Part shown: piece after piece, positions 37,301 through 48,450 of the stretch
How the letters are laid out: each line of letters starts with the position of its first letter
How positions within the stretch are numbered: the stretch's first letter is position 1
Source of the DNA: Trogon surrucura
Lineage: Eukaryota > Chordata > Aves > Trogoniformes > Trogonidae
NCBI GenBank assembly: GCA_020746105.1
Contig: CM036629.1
Location: 2,673,501 to 2,737,500 of the forward strand
Direction of reading: 5' to 3'
Length of the DNA stretch: 64,000 nt
Made by a program: the position numbers and the translations under genes
Notes under the pieces: generated by a model
What the model was told of the DNA's origin: nothing
Seen by the model: the letters and a program-made list of their open reading frames with translations, nothing else
Database searches by the model: none

Positions 37301-37754
37301 GCCTGTGCTACGGCTGGTGTGTGCTGTGAGCTGTTGCAAGTCCTTCTGTCCATGTGCAGGCTCCCCCAGTGTGTTTCTTCAGGATCCACACATGCAACGA
37401 GCAGGCTGGCCTCAGCTCAGCACTACTCGGCAGGTGCTGCCAGCAAGTCCCTTCTCTCCATGCATCTCCCCGAACCCAGTTTCAGGATGGGAGCCATGGG
37501 CTCAGCATCACATGGGTGGGATGTGTTGGGGTTGCCAGCGCTCCCCTCGAATTTCGATGCTTGGTGGCAGAGCACCTTTCCCTCTTGGCCTCTGCGCAAG
37601 CACCTTGAGGTGCTGCTTAGCAAATTAGCGCCCAGATCAACCCACTCACCTCTAATTGGGGGTGAGTCTTTGAGGACGTGGTTGGGGGGGAAGGTTCCCC
37701 CCTCCTCTTCCTGCTCCGGGGGGGCTGCCGCGATGCTTTATCTGGGTGGACAGA

Positions 37755-37870
37755 TCCCTCCTAATTGAGCAGATATTCCGTGTTCGCAAACAGATGGCTC
37801 CTTTGCATCAATTATTCCTTATCTGTGTAACCGGGGATGATTTGCTGACAGATAGCGCGGGGCGAAGTTA
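37755..37870. promoter_or_regulatory. AT-rich candidate enhancer element
   Basis: Contains CCTAATTGAGCAGATATTCC, AACAGATGGC, CATCAATTATTCC, a GATAAG-type string (TTATCTG) and TGCTGACAGATAG (a TGACAG PBX/MEIS-type site). The mix of homeodomain, E-box and TALE-type motifs suits a developmental enhancer. No reading frame. Confidence 0.35.
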
Positions 37871-38569
37871 AAGCAAGGAGGCGGCGGGTGCTCCGGCTGC
37901 TGCCTGGGGGGTCCCGGGGGGCACAGACGGGGATGGGGGACCGATCCTGGCTGCCCCTGAGGACCCATGTTTCGCGCTTCTGCATCACAACATTCCCCCA
38001 GCTGGGAAATAGAGGGGATGGGGGTGCCACCGCTGTGGGGTGGATTGGGGTCTGGAGGAGGAATTGCTGGGGCTCTCTGGGAAGCAGGAGGGTGCCAGCT
38101 TTGGCCTGGCAACTGCTGCCGAAATCCACCTTCGCCACCGCGACCCTGGCCCGGCCAGCCTCTCCCTGACCACATCTTGCCCAATGCTGCTGTGACGTGT
38201 GATGGGGGATGATTAACACTAATTAATGATTAGTTGCTCCAGGTATCAAAGCGTGCCCCAGTCCTTTCCCGTGCCCCACAGGTAGGGGATTGCTGCCTGC
38301 TGCTGCTGGTGGCATCACCCCAGTACCCCGGGGAGATGTCCCTGCTGTCTCCAGGGATCCCGCGCTGAGATTTCAGGGATGGGGACTGGTCCCCAGGTTT
38401 GTCCCCTGCTCACTGTGAGAGTCGCCTTCTGTTAATCATTGGGAAAGACAAGAGCATCCTGCCACGGCCGGGGCAGCCGGTGGCACTCTGCCAGTTGGAG
38501 CCAGTACGTGGTGGCACTCGAGGACTCGTGGGATGTGCCGGGTGCTGGCGGTTTGTGCGTCGCTGCCAT

Positions 38570-38735
38570 ATGGATTCCATAAATTAAACCTTTCCAGGAA
38601 GCGAACGGTAAATTTTCACGTTTGCTCGCGTGTGTGGCTCATTGAGTCTAAGGGCTTCCCAGCAGAAAAATTCACCTATCGTCTATCTCGCTTCGGTTCT
38701 CCACGTTTATACGAGTAATCCCGAGAAAAAGGAGA
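38570..38735. promoter_or_regulatory. AT-rich candidate enhancer element
   Basis: An AT-richer stretch with CATAAATTAAACC and AACGGTAAATTTTCACG, bounded by GC-rich sequence. The overlapping open frames are short and without domains. Confidence 0.25.
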
Positions 38736-39574
38736 TCAAGGTAAAATCCTCGCCGTGCTGCAACCCTGACCCTAAAGTCCCCAAATCTGGAGCGGGGTGT
38801 CCCCTATGGGTATCCCCTGTGACATGAGGGGAGGTTGCCTGCATCCCACCGTGCCCGAGGTGGGCACAGCATCCCAGGGTCCCACTTGGACCCAGGGCCC
38901 TGTTGTCGGTGCGTCTGTCCCAGAGCGGCATGGCGGTGCCGGGATGCGCCTGGCGTCGCTGGCTGTCGCTTTATTAAAGATAAACAGAAGTGTCGACAGC
39001 CCAAGCTGTGTGCCTGGGCGCGCCTGACGCGGGAGGGTGACAGCTACAACAAACACGGGGACACCGAGGGTCAGGGAGGGGTGCCATCCCCAAACCGAGC
39101 GAGAAAGCAGCGGTAACACCGTCCCCATCCCTGCGGCACGTTTTCCTCGCCTACCCGGCGGGGAAGGCGATGGGGCGGAGGGGGAGGAAGGTTGTTGATC
39201 TCGAGTAAACACTGCCCGGTTGAGTAATCGGGAGCTGCCTAACCGGCCAGCTGCCGCCGGCGAGCAAGGGGACGCCGCTTTGATTCATGTCCTCTCCCCC
39301 CCCCCTCCTCCTCCTCCTCTCCAGCCTTTCTTGTCTGGCCACGCTGGGAGCCATCGGCCGGATCCAGCTGTAGCCCCGCGGCGCGGGCTGGCGTGCAGCT
39401 CCCCGCGCCGGCCACGTGCACCGGCTGCCAGGAAAACAAAAGCATCCTGTGTCTGTGCGCCCCGGTCCCCCCCTTTGTACCCCCCCAACCCATGGTGGTG
39501 CTGGCTCTGGCCCTGCCACGCTCGGGACGGGGAAGGGAAAAAGACGCTGAGTCTCTGTCGTGCTTCTATTCCAG

Positions 39575-39728
39575 GCGTCCTCGTCGTCCCTTGAGACAGC
39601 TGCCGTCAAGCCAGCCGCCGGTGAGCCCCGGCACCGGGCGGTGAGCACCGGGGAGAGCCTGGGGACGGCCCCGGACCTTGGCCAGCGGACGGCTTTGGAT
39701 GCGGAGGGTGCGGACACTGGAACCACAA
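39575..39728 (+). CDS. candidate internal coding exon (51 codons)
   Basis: Preceded by a reasonable acceptor (TGCTTCTATTCCAG) and followed by an excellent donor (CAA|GTAAGT). Read from the acceptor in phase 0 it is open for 51 codons plus one base, beginning ASSSSLETAAVKPAAG and ending ADTGTT, and it stops soon after the donor. The acceptor phase matches the phase-0 donor at 7508, so it could be the next coding exon of the CxxC-repeat gene. Two further GTGAGC donors lie inside it (39621, 39641). Against it, other frames are also open in this GC-rich DNA and no domain is recognised. Confidence 0.35.
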
Positions 39729-41619
39729 GTAAGTGATGCCAGGGGGGATGCCAGGGGGGAATGCTGTCCCTTGGACTGAAAGGCTTGTGCCCAGTGGTTT
39801 AGGTTTGGGGCTCCGAAACCCGCCGCTTCACTGGGGAGGTGACCCCGGTGGCACCTCCTCGTCCCCAGGGCCGTGAGTCAGGCCGTAGGCGCCGGGGAGA
39901 GCCGTGGCGTTGGGCCAGCCACGCTGGGGAGCTGGTGGGGGGCCCCCGAGGCTGGGTCGGGCCGCAGCTCCCGGGACTCGGCCGCCCCGTCCGTCAGGAG
40001 CGGCAGCATTTTTGGGAGAGGTATCACGCGTGCTTCCCGCCTGCCGCCACCCTGGACCGGCTTGTTTGCCAGCCCTTCCCGGCGGGCGCGCCGTGCCGTG
40101 CTGTGCTGCGCCGCGCCGGGTCGCTTTGATCTGGCAGGAACCGCCGTCGCCGGTTCCTGGCGTTGGGTTGGGAAGAGCCAGGAACCGCAAGGTGCAGCGG
40201 GCAGCGAGCCTGAGCGGGCGGCGGGGACGGCAGGTTGTTGCTGCCTGATAGGAGGGGGGGGATTTGTGACCGTGTCTCCGAGGAAGGACACTTCCCAGGG
40301 ACGCGGTGGCCCGTGTCGGCCATCAATCAGCCCCACAGGGGTTTGGCCCCAGTTTGGGACCCCGACAAGGCACTGCATGCCCCCGGGGAGGTGGTGGGGG
40401 GCAACAGGGGAAAAAGCAGGGGGCTGGGATACATTTGCAAGCTGCTCACAGCCCAGGCGGCAGCGGCGTGGAGGCAAGCTGGGAGCCATGGCCTGGAACG
40501 GGCCTGCCGGAGTCAGCTCGGGATTTATTACCCTGCCAGTGGCTGCCGGGCAAAGGTGACAGTGACTAATGGCTTGTTACACGCCTGCCACATCTCATCT
40601 GCGCACCGCGGCCGGCTGCCGGCGCTCCCAGCCCCAGTGTGCGGGCAGCCTGCGCCCGCCCTCCCTACCCCGCGGGGGACACACGGGGGAGAACCCCCCC
40701 GTGCCCCCATGGGGACCTTGGCTGGAGCGGGTGACAGCAACTGCTGCTCGTGCTGAGGATGGAAACCTGCTCCAGCAGCACCCCTGCGGTCCTCGCTGCT
40801 GGGTGACATCCCCGGGGGTACCATGATATTTTGGGTGGCACGTCCCGGGGTGTCCCGGCGTGCCTTGGAGTGACGCATAAGGACTTCCCAGCGTACAAAA
40901 CTACCTTCATGGTTGCAAAACCCTGAGCCCTGCCGGCACGGCGGCGATCCGACGCTGGGGTCGCCGGGCTGGGATGCGGAGGAGAGGAGGGCGTGCGTGC
41001 GGATGGATGCTGACAAAGCCACAAATGCGTTCACTGGGAAAATTAAAAAATTAACAGGCATTGGCTCGCTCTAGATTAGTAAAGGCGGGGAGATAAAAGC
41101 GTCTCTTTATACCTTGTGAGAATTGCTGATAAGGGCATTTGTTCCTCCGTATTCTTTAAAAAGAATGCAATAAAAATTTTAAAATAGAACGGGGAGAAAG
41201 GAGATGGGGCCAGCGGAGGGGGGTGGGGGGAGGACACACTGGAGCTGCTGGTGGGGCGGGCAGCGGGGCCCGCTGGAGGAAGAGGAGGAGGATGGAGGAG
41301 AAGCGGAGGCGAGGGTGAGCCGGGAAGGGGCGACGGTGGGCGGGTGACGTTGTGATTTTGTTTGCCCCCCCCCCCCTCCAAGTCGAGGCCTGGGGACCTC
41401 ATCGAAGCAGCCCATGAATGTCGGGGGGGTCCCTCGTGTCCGAGCGGGCGGGCAAAACCCATCACCCGCTGCTCCGGCTGAGCCCTGCCCGGCTCGTTTC
41501 ACTGGTGTTCCCAAACTCAGCCTGACAAGCTGGATGCCACCCCCCTCGGGAGGGGGGAGTTGGTGGGGACGCAGGGAGGATGCGCTTTGAGATCACCCCC
41601 CCCCCCCCAGGCTCCCTCC
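39729..41619 (+). other. non-coding sequence
   Basis: CpG-rich at 39840-40270, then ordinary GC-rich sequence and an AT-rich element at 41015-41200. Open frames on both strands are compositional. No exon is supported. Confidence 0.5.
41015..41200. promoter_or_regulatory. AT-rich candidate enhancer element
   Basis: Contains AAAATTAAAAAATTAACAGG, TAGATTAGTAAAG, ATTCTTTAAAAAG and AATAAAAATTTTAAAATAG, sharply bounded by G-rich DNA. The minus-strand frame crossing it is Lys/Asn-poor and without features. Confidence 0.35.
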
Positions 41620-41865
41620 CTGCCCTGGAAGGGGGAAAGGTGCCAAGGCTGCCGTGTGTCCCCCCTCCCCGCCCTCTCCCGCCCCCGCCGGGGCGCTGCC
41701 CTGCCCGGCCCGGCCCCCGGTGAGTCACGCTCCAGCCGTGCGGCTCCCGGGGCGGCGGGCGGGCGCCGAGGGAAGCAGGAAGCGGCGGGGAGGGGGGGGA
41801 AACCGAGAAGGAGCTGGGGGGGCCGGTTAAAGCACGGCACGGCTCGGCTCCGCTCCCCTCTGCTC
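41620..41865 (+). promoter_or_regulatory. CpG island upstream of candidate alternative first exon
   Basis: Dense CpG sequence (CGGCCCGGC, CGGGGCGGCG, CACGGCTCGGCTC) leads into an ATG with a short open frame and a consensus donor. It resembles a TATA-less promoter inside the long intron. A TGAGTCA AP-1 site lies at about 41722-41728. Confidence 0.35.
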
Positions 41866-41905
41866 ATGGAGGAGAGAAACCCCCGCTGGACGGCGCGACC
41901 CACGG
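41866..41905 (+). CDS. candidate alternative first coding exon
   Basis: The ATG is followed by 13 codons (MEERNPRWTARPT) and one base, then a donor ACGG|GTGAGT. It sits at the 3' edge of a CpG island, as expected for an internal promoter. It ends in phase 1, like 39728 and 59363. The coding stretch is too short for any family recognition, and no transcript evidence exists here; chance is a fair alternative. Confidence 0.25.
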
Positions 41906-42067
41906 GTGAGTGTTCCCCCCGCATCGGCGTTTCCCCCCTCCCCGGCTCAACGTGGTGAAGGGAGGGGTGGGATGGGACCCGCCACCAAAACACCCCCTTC
42001 CCTTCAGCGTCGTAGCCTGTGGGGCTGGGTTTTGGGGCGCCGGTGTGCGTGTGGGGGTCACGCTGGG

Positions 42068-42640
42068 GCTGGAGGTCACTAAGGGCTTGGGGGACCCTAT
42101 GTTGGGGGGCAGAGGGCATCCTAGGATCGAGGGACCCCGTGGTTTGGGGGGAAGAGGTCACCCTGGAGTTGGGGGACCCTGTGGTGTAAAGGGGTGGGAG
42201 TCTGGACTTGAGGGACGCTGGCGTTTTAGGGGATGGAGGTCACCCTGGAGTTGGGGGACAGGGGTCACCCCAGGGTTGAGAGACCCCATGGTGTGGAGTT
42301 GGGGGTCTCTGTGATGTCGGGGGTGGAGGTCAGCCTGGGGTCGGGGACCCTATCGTGTGGAGGATAGGGGTCACCCAAAAGTTGGGGGACCCCATGGTAT
42401 AGGGAGCAGAGGTCACCCTGCGTTTGAGGGACACTGTCGTTCTGGGGGATGGAGGTCACCCTGAAGTTGGGGGAGCCTGTGGCATGGGGAATGGAGGTTG
42501 CCTTTGGCTTGGAGGACCCTGTCATGTGAGGGGTGGAGGTCGCCATGAGCTTCAGGGACCCCGAGGTGTGAGGGACAGAGGTGACCTTGGCCTTGGGGTC
42601 CCCATGTTATGAGGAGTGGAGGTTACCCTGGACTTGAGGC
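42068..42640 (+). repeat. 42-bp minisatellite, about 13-14 copies
   Basis: Tandem copies of a 42-base unit: GGAGGTCACCCTGGAGTT, then GGGGGACCCTGTGGTGT, then a short G-rich end. Several adjacent copies are exactly 42 bases apart; others carry small indels. Because 42 is divisible by three, 14-residue peptide repeats appear in the frames, but these are not taken as coding. The G-rich strand could form quadruplexes. Confidence 0.9.
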
Positions 42641-43489
42641 TCCAGCTGGCGGGAGATGCTGGCTCAGGGTCCAGTGTCCGCCGAGGTGCTCGGGTCCCAC
42701 GTTGCCACAGGGACCCCTTGGGTCATTTCCCTGCAGACCAGGAGGGCAGGGGGACCATGCCGGGGGCTTGCTGGCACCGACCTTGGCACGTCCCTTTGCC
42801 TTCCTGCCCGTGCATTCCCTGGGCCGAACACTTGGGGCTGTGCCTCAGTTTACCCACACGCTGCTGAGCGGTCAGCTCTTGTCTTACCCGCGTTTCTGGA
42901 CACCCGGGGACCCACCGTGTCGCAACCAGGCGCCCCACGTGATGCTGCGGCCCCGGCGTCTCGCCCGGCTCATCGTTTACCGCCGTGTTTATCGCTCTGC
43001 TCCGTCCTGGCTCTTCCAGCCCTACCTGTGCCGCCTGCCTTGCCCTTCGCCCCGGGGCCCGGCGGGTCACCGCGGCGCGCTCCGCATTGTGCCACGTCCA
43101 AGCGTGGCCGCTTTGCGCGGTGGATTCAGCGCCAGCGCCCAGCTGTTGTCCCCAAACCCCCGCTGCCAGCCCTCGGAGCAGCAGAGCGAGCACCCAACTC
43201 TCTTCTTCCTCCTCCTCCTCTAGCACTGAACCCCTTGGACCGGAGCATCCTCGCGGTGGGTGCCCGTTAAGGGCCACGAGCGGGCTCCACCGGCGGGAGT
43301 TAATGGAGGGAAAAAAAGTCAGCGGTGGAAGCCGGAGCAGCGCGCCTGCGCGACGGCCCCGGGCGAGCATCGGGGTGAGCCCCGGTGCGGTTTGTGGGTG
43401 CGCCGGGGCGCTTCGGCTGCCTGGTTGTGTCACCCACCGGGTGTGACGGTGGTGACGGCGAAGCCAGGGGGACGCTGTGCATGTGCACT

Positions 43490-43549
43490 GGGGGGTGGTG
43501 TGAGCCCCAAAGGGTGCGTTGGAAGCCGAGGGGGCTCACACCACCCCCC
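43490..43549. repeat. inverted repeat with perfect 19-bp arms
   Basis: The left arm at 43490-43508 (GGGGGGTGGTGTGAGCCCC) is the exact reverse complement of 43531-43549, separated by a 22-base loop. It lies in a GC-rich region with several open frames and can form a stable stem-loop in RNA or single-stranded DNA. Confidence 0.95.
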
Positions 43550-44290
43550 GACTTTGTTGGGTGCATGCACGCCAGCGTGTGCGTGCATGCCCCGGTGTGC
43601 TTGCACGAGCGTGCACGCCCGGGGCCTTTTTTTTGGGGGTGATTTGGGTGCGTGCTTGTGTGTGTGTTGGCTGCAGGGCGAGGAGCATTACAGCGGAGAC
43701 AGTGGCTTTGGCGGGGGGGCCAGGCTGCTGCGGTGGAGCGGGGAGAAGGAGGGGGCGTGTTGCTGGGAGCGGAGGGGGGGTGCCACAGGACGGTTTATCG
43801 CTTCCTGACGTGCCCGGGATGAGGCTACAGGTTGGGGGGGTGGCTGGAGGGGTCAGGGGTAATATTTTTAATCTTCTCGCTCCTTCCCTTGCATGTGTCC
43901 CCCCCTTCCACTTTCAGGCACTGACCCTCACCCTGGCGTCTGGCAGCAGCCCCGTGGGAGGTCAGGATTTGGCTGGGTTCCACATCAAAGGGGGGGGGGG
44001 CACAGTGCCATGGGTCACCGCCGTGTCCGTGAGCCCCGGCACTGACGCCGGCCCTGGGTGCAAGAGTGCTGGCAGGGAGGGAAAAACATCCTTTGCCTGG
44101 GAAGACCCATCCTAGACCCCCCTCCCTTGCTCCGTGTGCTGGCGTGTCTTGGGTGCATCACCCATTCTCAAGGTGGGGGACGTCCCCAGTTGAGTGCCTG
44201 CTGGAAGGGACAAGCTTGGCACGCCATGGCCGCCCAGTTAGGGGATGCCCTTGAAATAGCCTTTGCTGTGCCTCAACCGTGGGGCCACCC

Positions 44291-44312
44291 TGTGTGTGTG
44301 TGTGTGTGTGTG
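44291..44312 (+). repeat. (TG)11 microsatellite
   Basis: Eleven uninterrupted TG dinucleotides. Confidence 0.95.
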
Positions 44313-44864
44313 CCCCCCTCTTTCACTCCTGGCACCCCAGCGCCTCGCCGGCGGTTGCACCGCGGGAGGAAGCGCGCCCCGGCACTCCCGCGCTGATAAC
44401 GGCGGCCGCCTTATCGAGGGGCCTTCTGCAAGGGCGGGCGGCCTGCCCCCCCCCACCTCCCCGGCTCTTATCTGCCTCGGCCGTTGGCCCCAGCTCGGCT
44501 TGCAGCTCCCACCTCGACCCCTCCAACCCCCCCGGCACCCAGCGTAGCACCCGCGGGGTCGACCCTTTGGGGGGGGCGACCTCTTGGCAGCCTGCCCCCA
44601 CCCCCCCCCCCCTCCTTTTTTGAAGTTTGAAATCCATTTAAGTCAAGAGGAGGGAAAGTTATTGCCTCTAAAGCCCCTTGCGTTGAGCAGTAAATCCTCT
44701 TTGCTGCGCCGCTGCCGCCTCTCAGTGCCTGCGTGACGGGGGGGGGTGACTCCTTGGAGGGGGGGGACCGGGCTGCATGTGTCCCACACCACCAGCCCTG
44801 GCACCCTGTAGCTGGGCTTAGGGTCCCTTTGAAACCCCCCAACCTTGCTGAGCTGGCAGGAGCA

Positions 44865-45059
44865 TCCCTGCTTGCTCCCTGCTTGCTCCCTGCTTGCTCC
44901 CTGCTTGCTCCCTGCTTGCTCCCTGCTTGCTCCCGGCTTGCTCCCTGCTTGCTCAGCGCTTGCTCCCTGATTACTCGGTGGTTGCTCAGTGGTTGCTCGC
45001 CACTTGCTCGCTGCTTGCCCACCGCTCGCTCGCTGTTTGCTCACCACTTCCTTGCTCAC
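44865..45059 (+). repeat. 11-bp minisatellite, about 17 copies
   Basis: A unit of TTGCTCCCTGC repeats with near identity in the left half and diverges to the right (TTGCTCAGTGG, TTGCTCGCCAC and similar). Since 11 is not a multiple of three, all frames read through the same repeat, explaining parallel Cys/Leu/Pro or Ser/Lys/Gln/Ala peptides on the two strands. The gradient of divergence suggests growth from the left end. Confidence 0.9.
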
Positions 45060-47984
45060 ACTGAGTTGGCCCAGAAAGGGGGTTCTCCTTGAGGCATCTG
45101 CGTCCCCCCCCACCCACCCCCTCGTGCCGACGCACACCCTGCGTGATTTGAGGCCGATGGAGCTTGATGCGCTGCCGGCACGCCGGCGTTTTTATTTGAT
45201 TTCCCTTCTCCAGAGCTGGCAATATTTTAAATATTAATGCCCGCCTCTAATTGCTGTGTCAGAGGAGTGGGTCGGCGCGGGAGCGGGGGCGCAGGGGCGG
45301 CAGCGCCGGCTCATTTTGTCGTTTCGGGGAGCCGTTCGCGGAGCAGAAATGTTTGTGCCCACCCGCGCGTGTGTGGATTTTCACTCCCTTGGGATTCGCT
45401 TGGCGTGGCGGCGATGGGGGACACGCACATGACGCAGGGCTGTGACTGGGGCCACCTCAGGGCCCGATCCAACCCATTTTGCAGTGAGGTTTGCGACAGG
45501 GCATCTGGGGGCCCCACGCTGGAGGTGAGAAAGCGAAGGTGTGTGTGTGCGGAGTGGGGGTTATTCGGTTATTTTATTTTTTATGTTGTTTTTTTTTTTC
45601 TCCCCCTCTTCAGGCAGAGCGGCGTCAGATGCTTGCGTGCTCGCTTCCTGTAATAAAGCGACCGCCGGCGCGCTTGTCACCTGCTCTCTGTTGTGCTGCC
45701 AAGAGGCAGAACATGCCGCTTCTTGCTGCGGGCCCTGGCGCGCTCCCCGCCGCCGCCGCCGCTCCTCCTGCCCGCCGCGGGCCCTCGCCCCGCTGCCAGC
45801 GCGGCATTAGCAGGTGTTTCGGGGAGGGTGCGACCGGTGCCTGTTGCCGCACGCCCCGTACGCGGGCGGAGGACGTTTAACTGTTCCTCGCCGCGGCCGT
45901 GGCCCCCCCCTCCAAGCTTTGGCACGCTGCTTTCCCCGCCAGGGCGATGCCGGGGCTCGCGTAAGGGTCCACGCGACGTGTGCCGTGCGAGCTGGCTGGC
46001 ACCGCGCCGTGCGACCCCCTTGGACGCTCGGGGGGCTGCCCGCCGTGCCCTGCAACCCCCCAGCACCTTCCCAGGTTTTCCAGCGCTGTTTGAGGGGGGG
46101 GGATTCTCCTTGCTTCCACCATTCCCAGTAACCCAGCATCGAGGGGCTGAGTTCACGGGGGTCCTGCTCCCGCTAAGCCCGGCCGCAGGGGTTTTGCACC
46201 GCCATAACGTCGGGGCTGCCCCCGGGGGAGCAGCCGCTGCCTCTCCCCAACCTCTCACAGGCTGGAGTGTGGGAGATGTGGGGTGCAGGGGTGAATCAGG
46301 CCTGAATTTCCCCCCGCGGAGGAGTTAAGGATGGGTTTCGCTCCTTCCCACCCGCATCCTGCCCCGGAGTCCAGCCCCAGCTCAGGCTTTGTTTCCGCCG
46401 TATAACAAGATGATGGGTTAGGGTCAAGCTGTGGGTTCATAACTTGTTGGAAGCCTTTCCCGACCGATAAAGGTGTCTGGCTTTATATCTGCTCGTATTT
46501 TATCCGCGCCGCGGCCTTTCCCCAGCGCCGGCCGGGATTTACGGCGGGGGATATTTGGACGTGTCGAGGCGAGCTGGGGAAGCCAGGGCCGACCCCCCTC
46601 CCCTTGCCTTTGCATTCAGGGCCTGTGTGCTGAAATATTTACCTTCCAGCTCCTCTGACAGTTCAAGCCGTCTCGTGAAGCAAAGGTTATTGAACTGCGA
46701 ATGTTATGACATTACATTTTTGTGTCTGCGCTTTCAAGATGCGTGATGCAGCCTGAATGATAAGTGATCTCAGGGTTAAGGGTGGGTTGGTTTTTTTTTT
46801 TTCCCTCTTTTCTTTTTTTTTTTTTTCTTCCTTTCTCCTCCTTTCCCTCCCTCCTGCTCTCCTCCCTGCCTTGACTGTTGGCTCTGCAGGGGCTTGATAA
46901 CGCTCCCTTTTATTGCCCTGCCTTTGCGTTCCTGCAACTGGTCTCCCTGCAGTTGCTGTGGGTGCTGGGGAGGGTTTTATGAGGTGGGAGAAGGACGGTT
47001 GTGGCGTAGCAGCTGGCCGCGCTGCTGCGTGCCTCAGTTTCCCCAACCCTGGGCTCATCCCTCATGCCGTGGGGTGCGCTTTGGGGGGTGGGTGATTGGA
47101 GGATGCTAATGCTGACGTGGGTACCCCAACCCTTTCTGCATCCCAGCGCAGAGGGCATCCCATCAGGGCCGAGCCGTGGGGCAGGAGGTGATGCATGGGG
47201 CCGCTCAGCACCCCGGTGCCATCTTGCAGCTCCATTAACAGGGTTTTTAGCCCCGTTAAGGGGTTTTTGGGGAGATGGTGGGGCTCCAGGCTGGGGTACT
47301 GGAGCGATGCTCCCTGGTACCCCGTCCGTCTGCGCTCTGAGCATCCCTGCTTTTGAGGCACAGCATCCTGCATGGCCAGGTGGCCCGAGGGACATCTGGG
47401 GACAGGGACAAGTGACAACAGGTCTGGCCTGTCCCATACACACTAGAGGGCAGCAACAAACTGGGCTGCGTTTGTTCCCTGGGGGTGTTGGGGGTCTAAC
47501 CCCCCAAATCTGCCCCGGCGTGGCGTGTTTGAGGCAGGGGAGCTGCTTATTTTTAAGGGGCACTTAACCAACCCCCTCTGCAAACCGAACGCAACCGAGC
47601 AGCAGGACGAGGGCCCTCAAACCGGTCCGACCCGCGGCGTCGTGGTGTTCCGGGAGCAAATCAATTAAGTCGTTCCATAAATTTTGGCCGCGTTTGCTGC
47701 CGGTGAATCACATCTGTCTTTCCCCTCTCCCCCTTTATTTTTTTTCTTTCCTTCCTCGGGCTCCCCCTCCCCGCTCCATCTCCGCTCCCTGCTAGAGTCA
47801 ACATCTCACCCCGCAGCGCCGGGAGAGATTTCTATCGGCTCGGGGCCGGCTGAGCATCCCGAGCATCCCGGGTCGGGGCGGCCGCCGGTGCTAACACAAA
47901 CCAGCTGGGCGGGTGGAGAAGGGGGAGCCACTGGGGAAGGGGAAAGAATTAAAAAAAAAAAAAAAAAAGAGGTCAGGGCCCGGG
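45060..47984 (+). other. non-coding sequence
   Basis: CpG-rich patch at 45660-46060. AT-rich islands lie at 45185-45250, 46395-46500 and 46620-46780. A T/C-rich stretch runs from about 46790 to 46870. A GAG|GTGAGA donor-like site lies near 45526 after a weak acceptor; no convincing exon results. Nothing else recognised. Confidence 0.5.
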
Positions 47985-48240
47985 AAATTAAATGTTCATA
48001 AACGTAGGCCCGAGCGCTTAAAAAGTAGGGCAGTGCCATTAAATCTCATTAAAGTTTAATACCTATCAGTGCCACTTCAGGCAGCCCTTGGACATTGCTT
48101 TAATTTGATGGGTGTTAAGGGAGAATTATCAAATAATTGTGCTGGCTGGGGACTTGCTTTTATCATGTTACATGGAAAGCTCTCCCGGCTTTGTGGCGCA
48201 CATCAAAACAGCGGCGGATAGGTATTGTTCTGGGGAGGGG
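47985..48240. promoter_or_regulatory. AT-rich candidate conserved enhancer
   Basis: About 250 bases with low CpG and many TAAT/ATTA motifs (GGAAATTAAATG, CATTAAATCTCATTAAAG, GCTTTAATTTGATGG, TCAAATAATTGTG). Flanked by an A18-type run at about 47951-47968 and GC-rich DNA. One of the clearer enhancer-like blocks. Confidence 0.45.
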
Positions 48241-48450
48241 ACGGCGGCAGGGGGGACTCCAGGGGGGGTCCCCGCCGTCCCCATCACCCTCGGCGGTGGC
48301 AGGAGGGATGAGGGACGCCGGATCAGGTTGTTACAGGGATTAGCTGCCCTAGAGATGTGGTTTTTCTGCCTAAATTTAACCTAGCTGCCCTCGGGGGGGG
48401 ATCTTCTACCCCAAGCAGCCATCCCTGGGGGTGGCATGGGGATGGCAAGC

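Larger units (their letters stand above)
28563..39574 (+). other. non-coding sequence, central part of the presumed intron
   Basis: GC-rich sequence with recurrent G8-G10 and C9-C11 tracts. The region 29082-30587 has long open frames on both strands (about 500 minus-strand codons), but the peptides are Pro/Gly/Arg-rich and without domains, a composition effect. AT-rich islands lie at 31010-31090, 31280-31375, 31855-31985, 32340-32415, 32700-32800, 34180-34270, 36035-36115, 37615-37670, 37755-37870, 38195-38245 and 38570-38735. CpG-rich patches lie near 34280-34640, 35500-35800 and 36400-36640. Confidence 0.55.
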
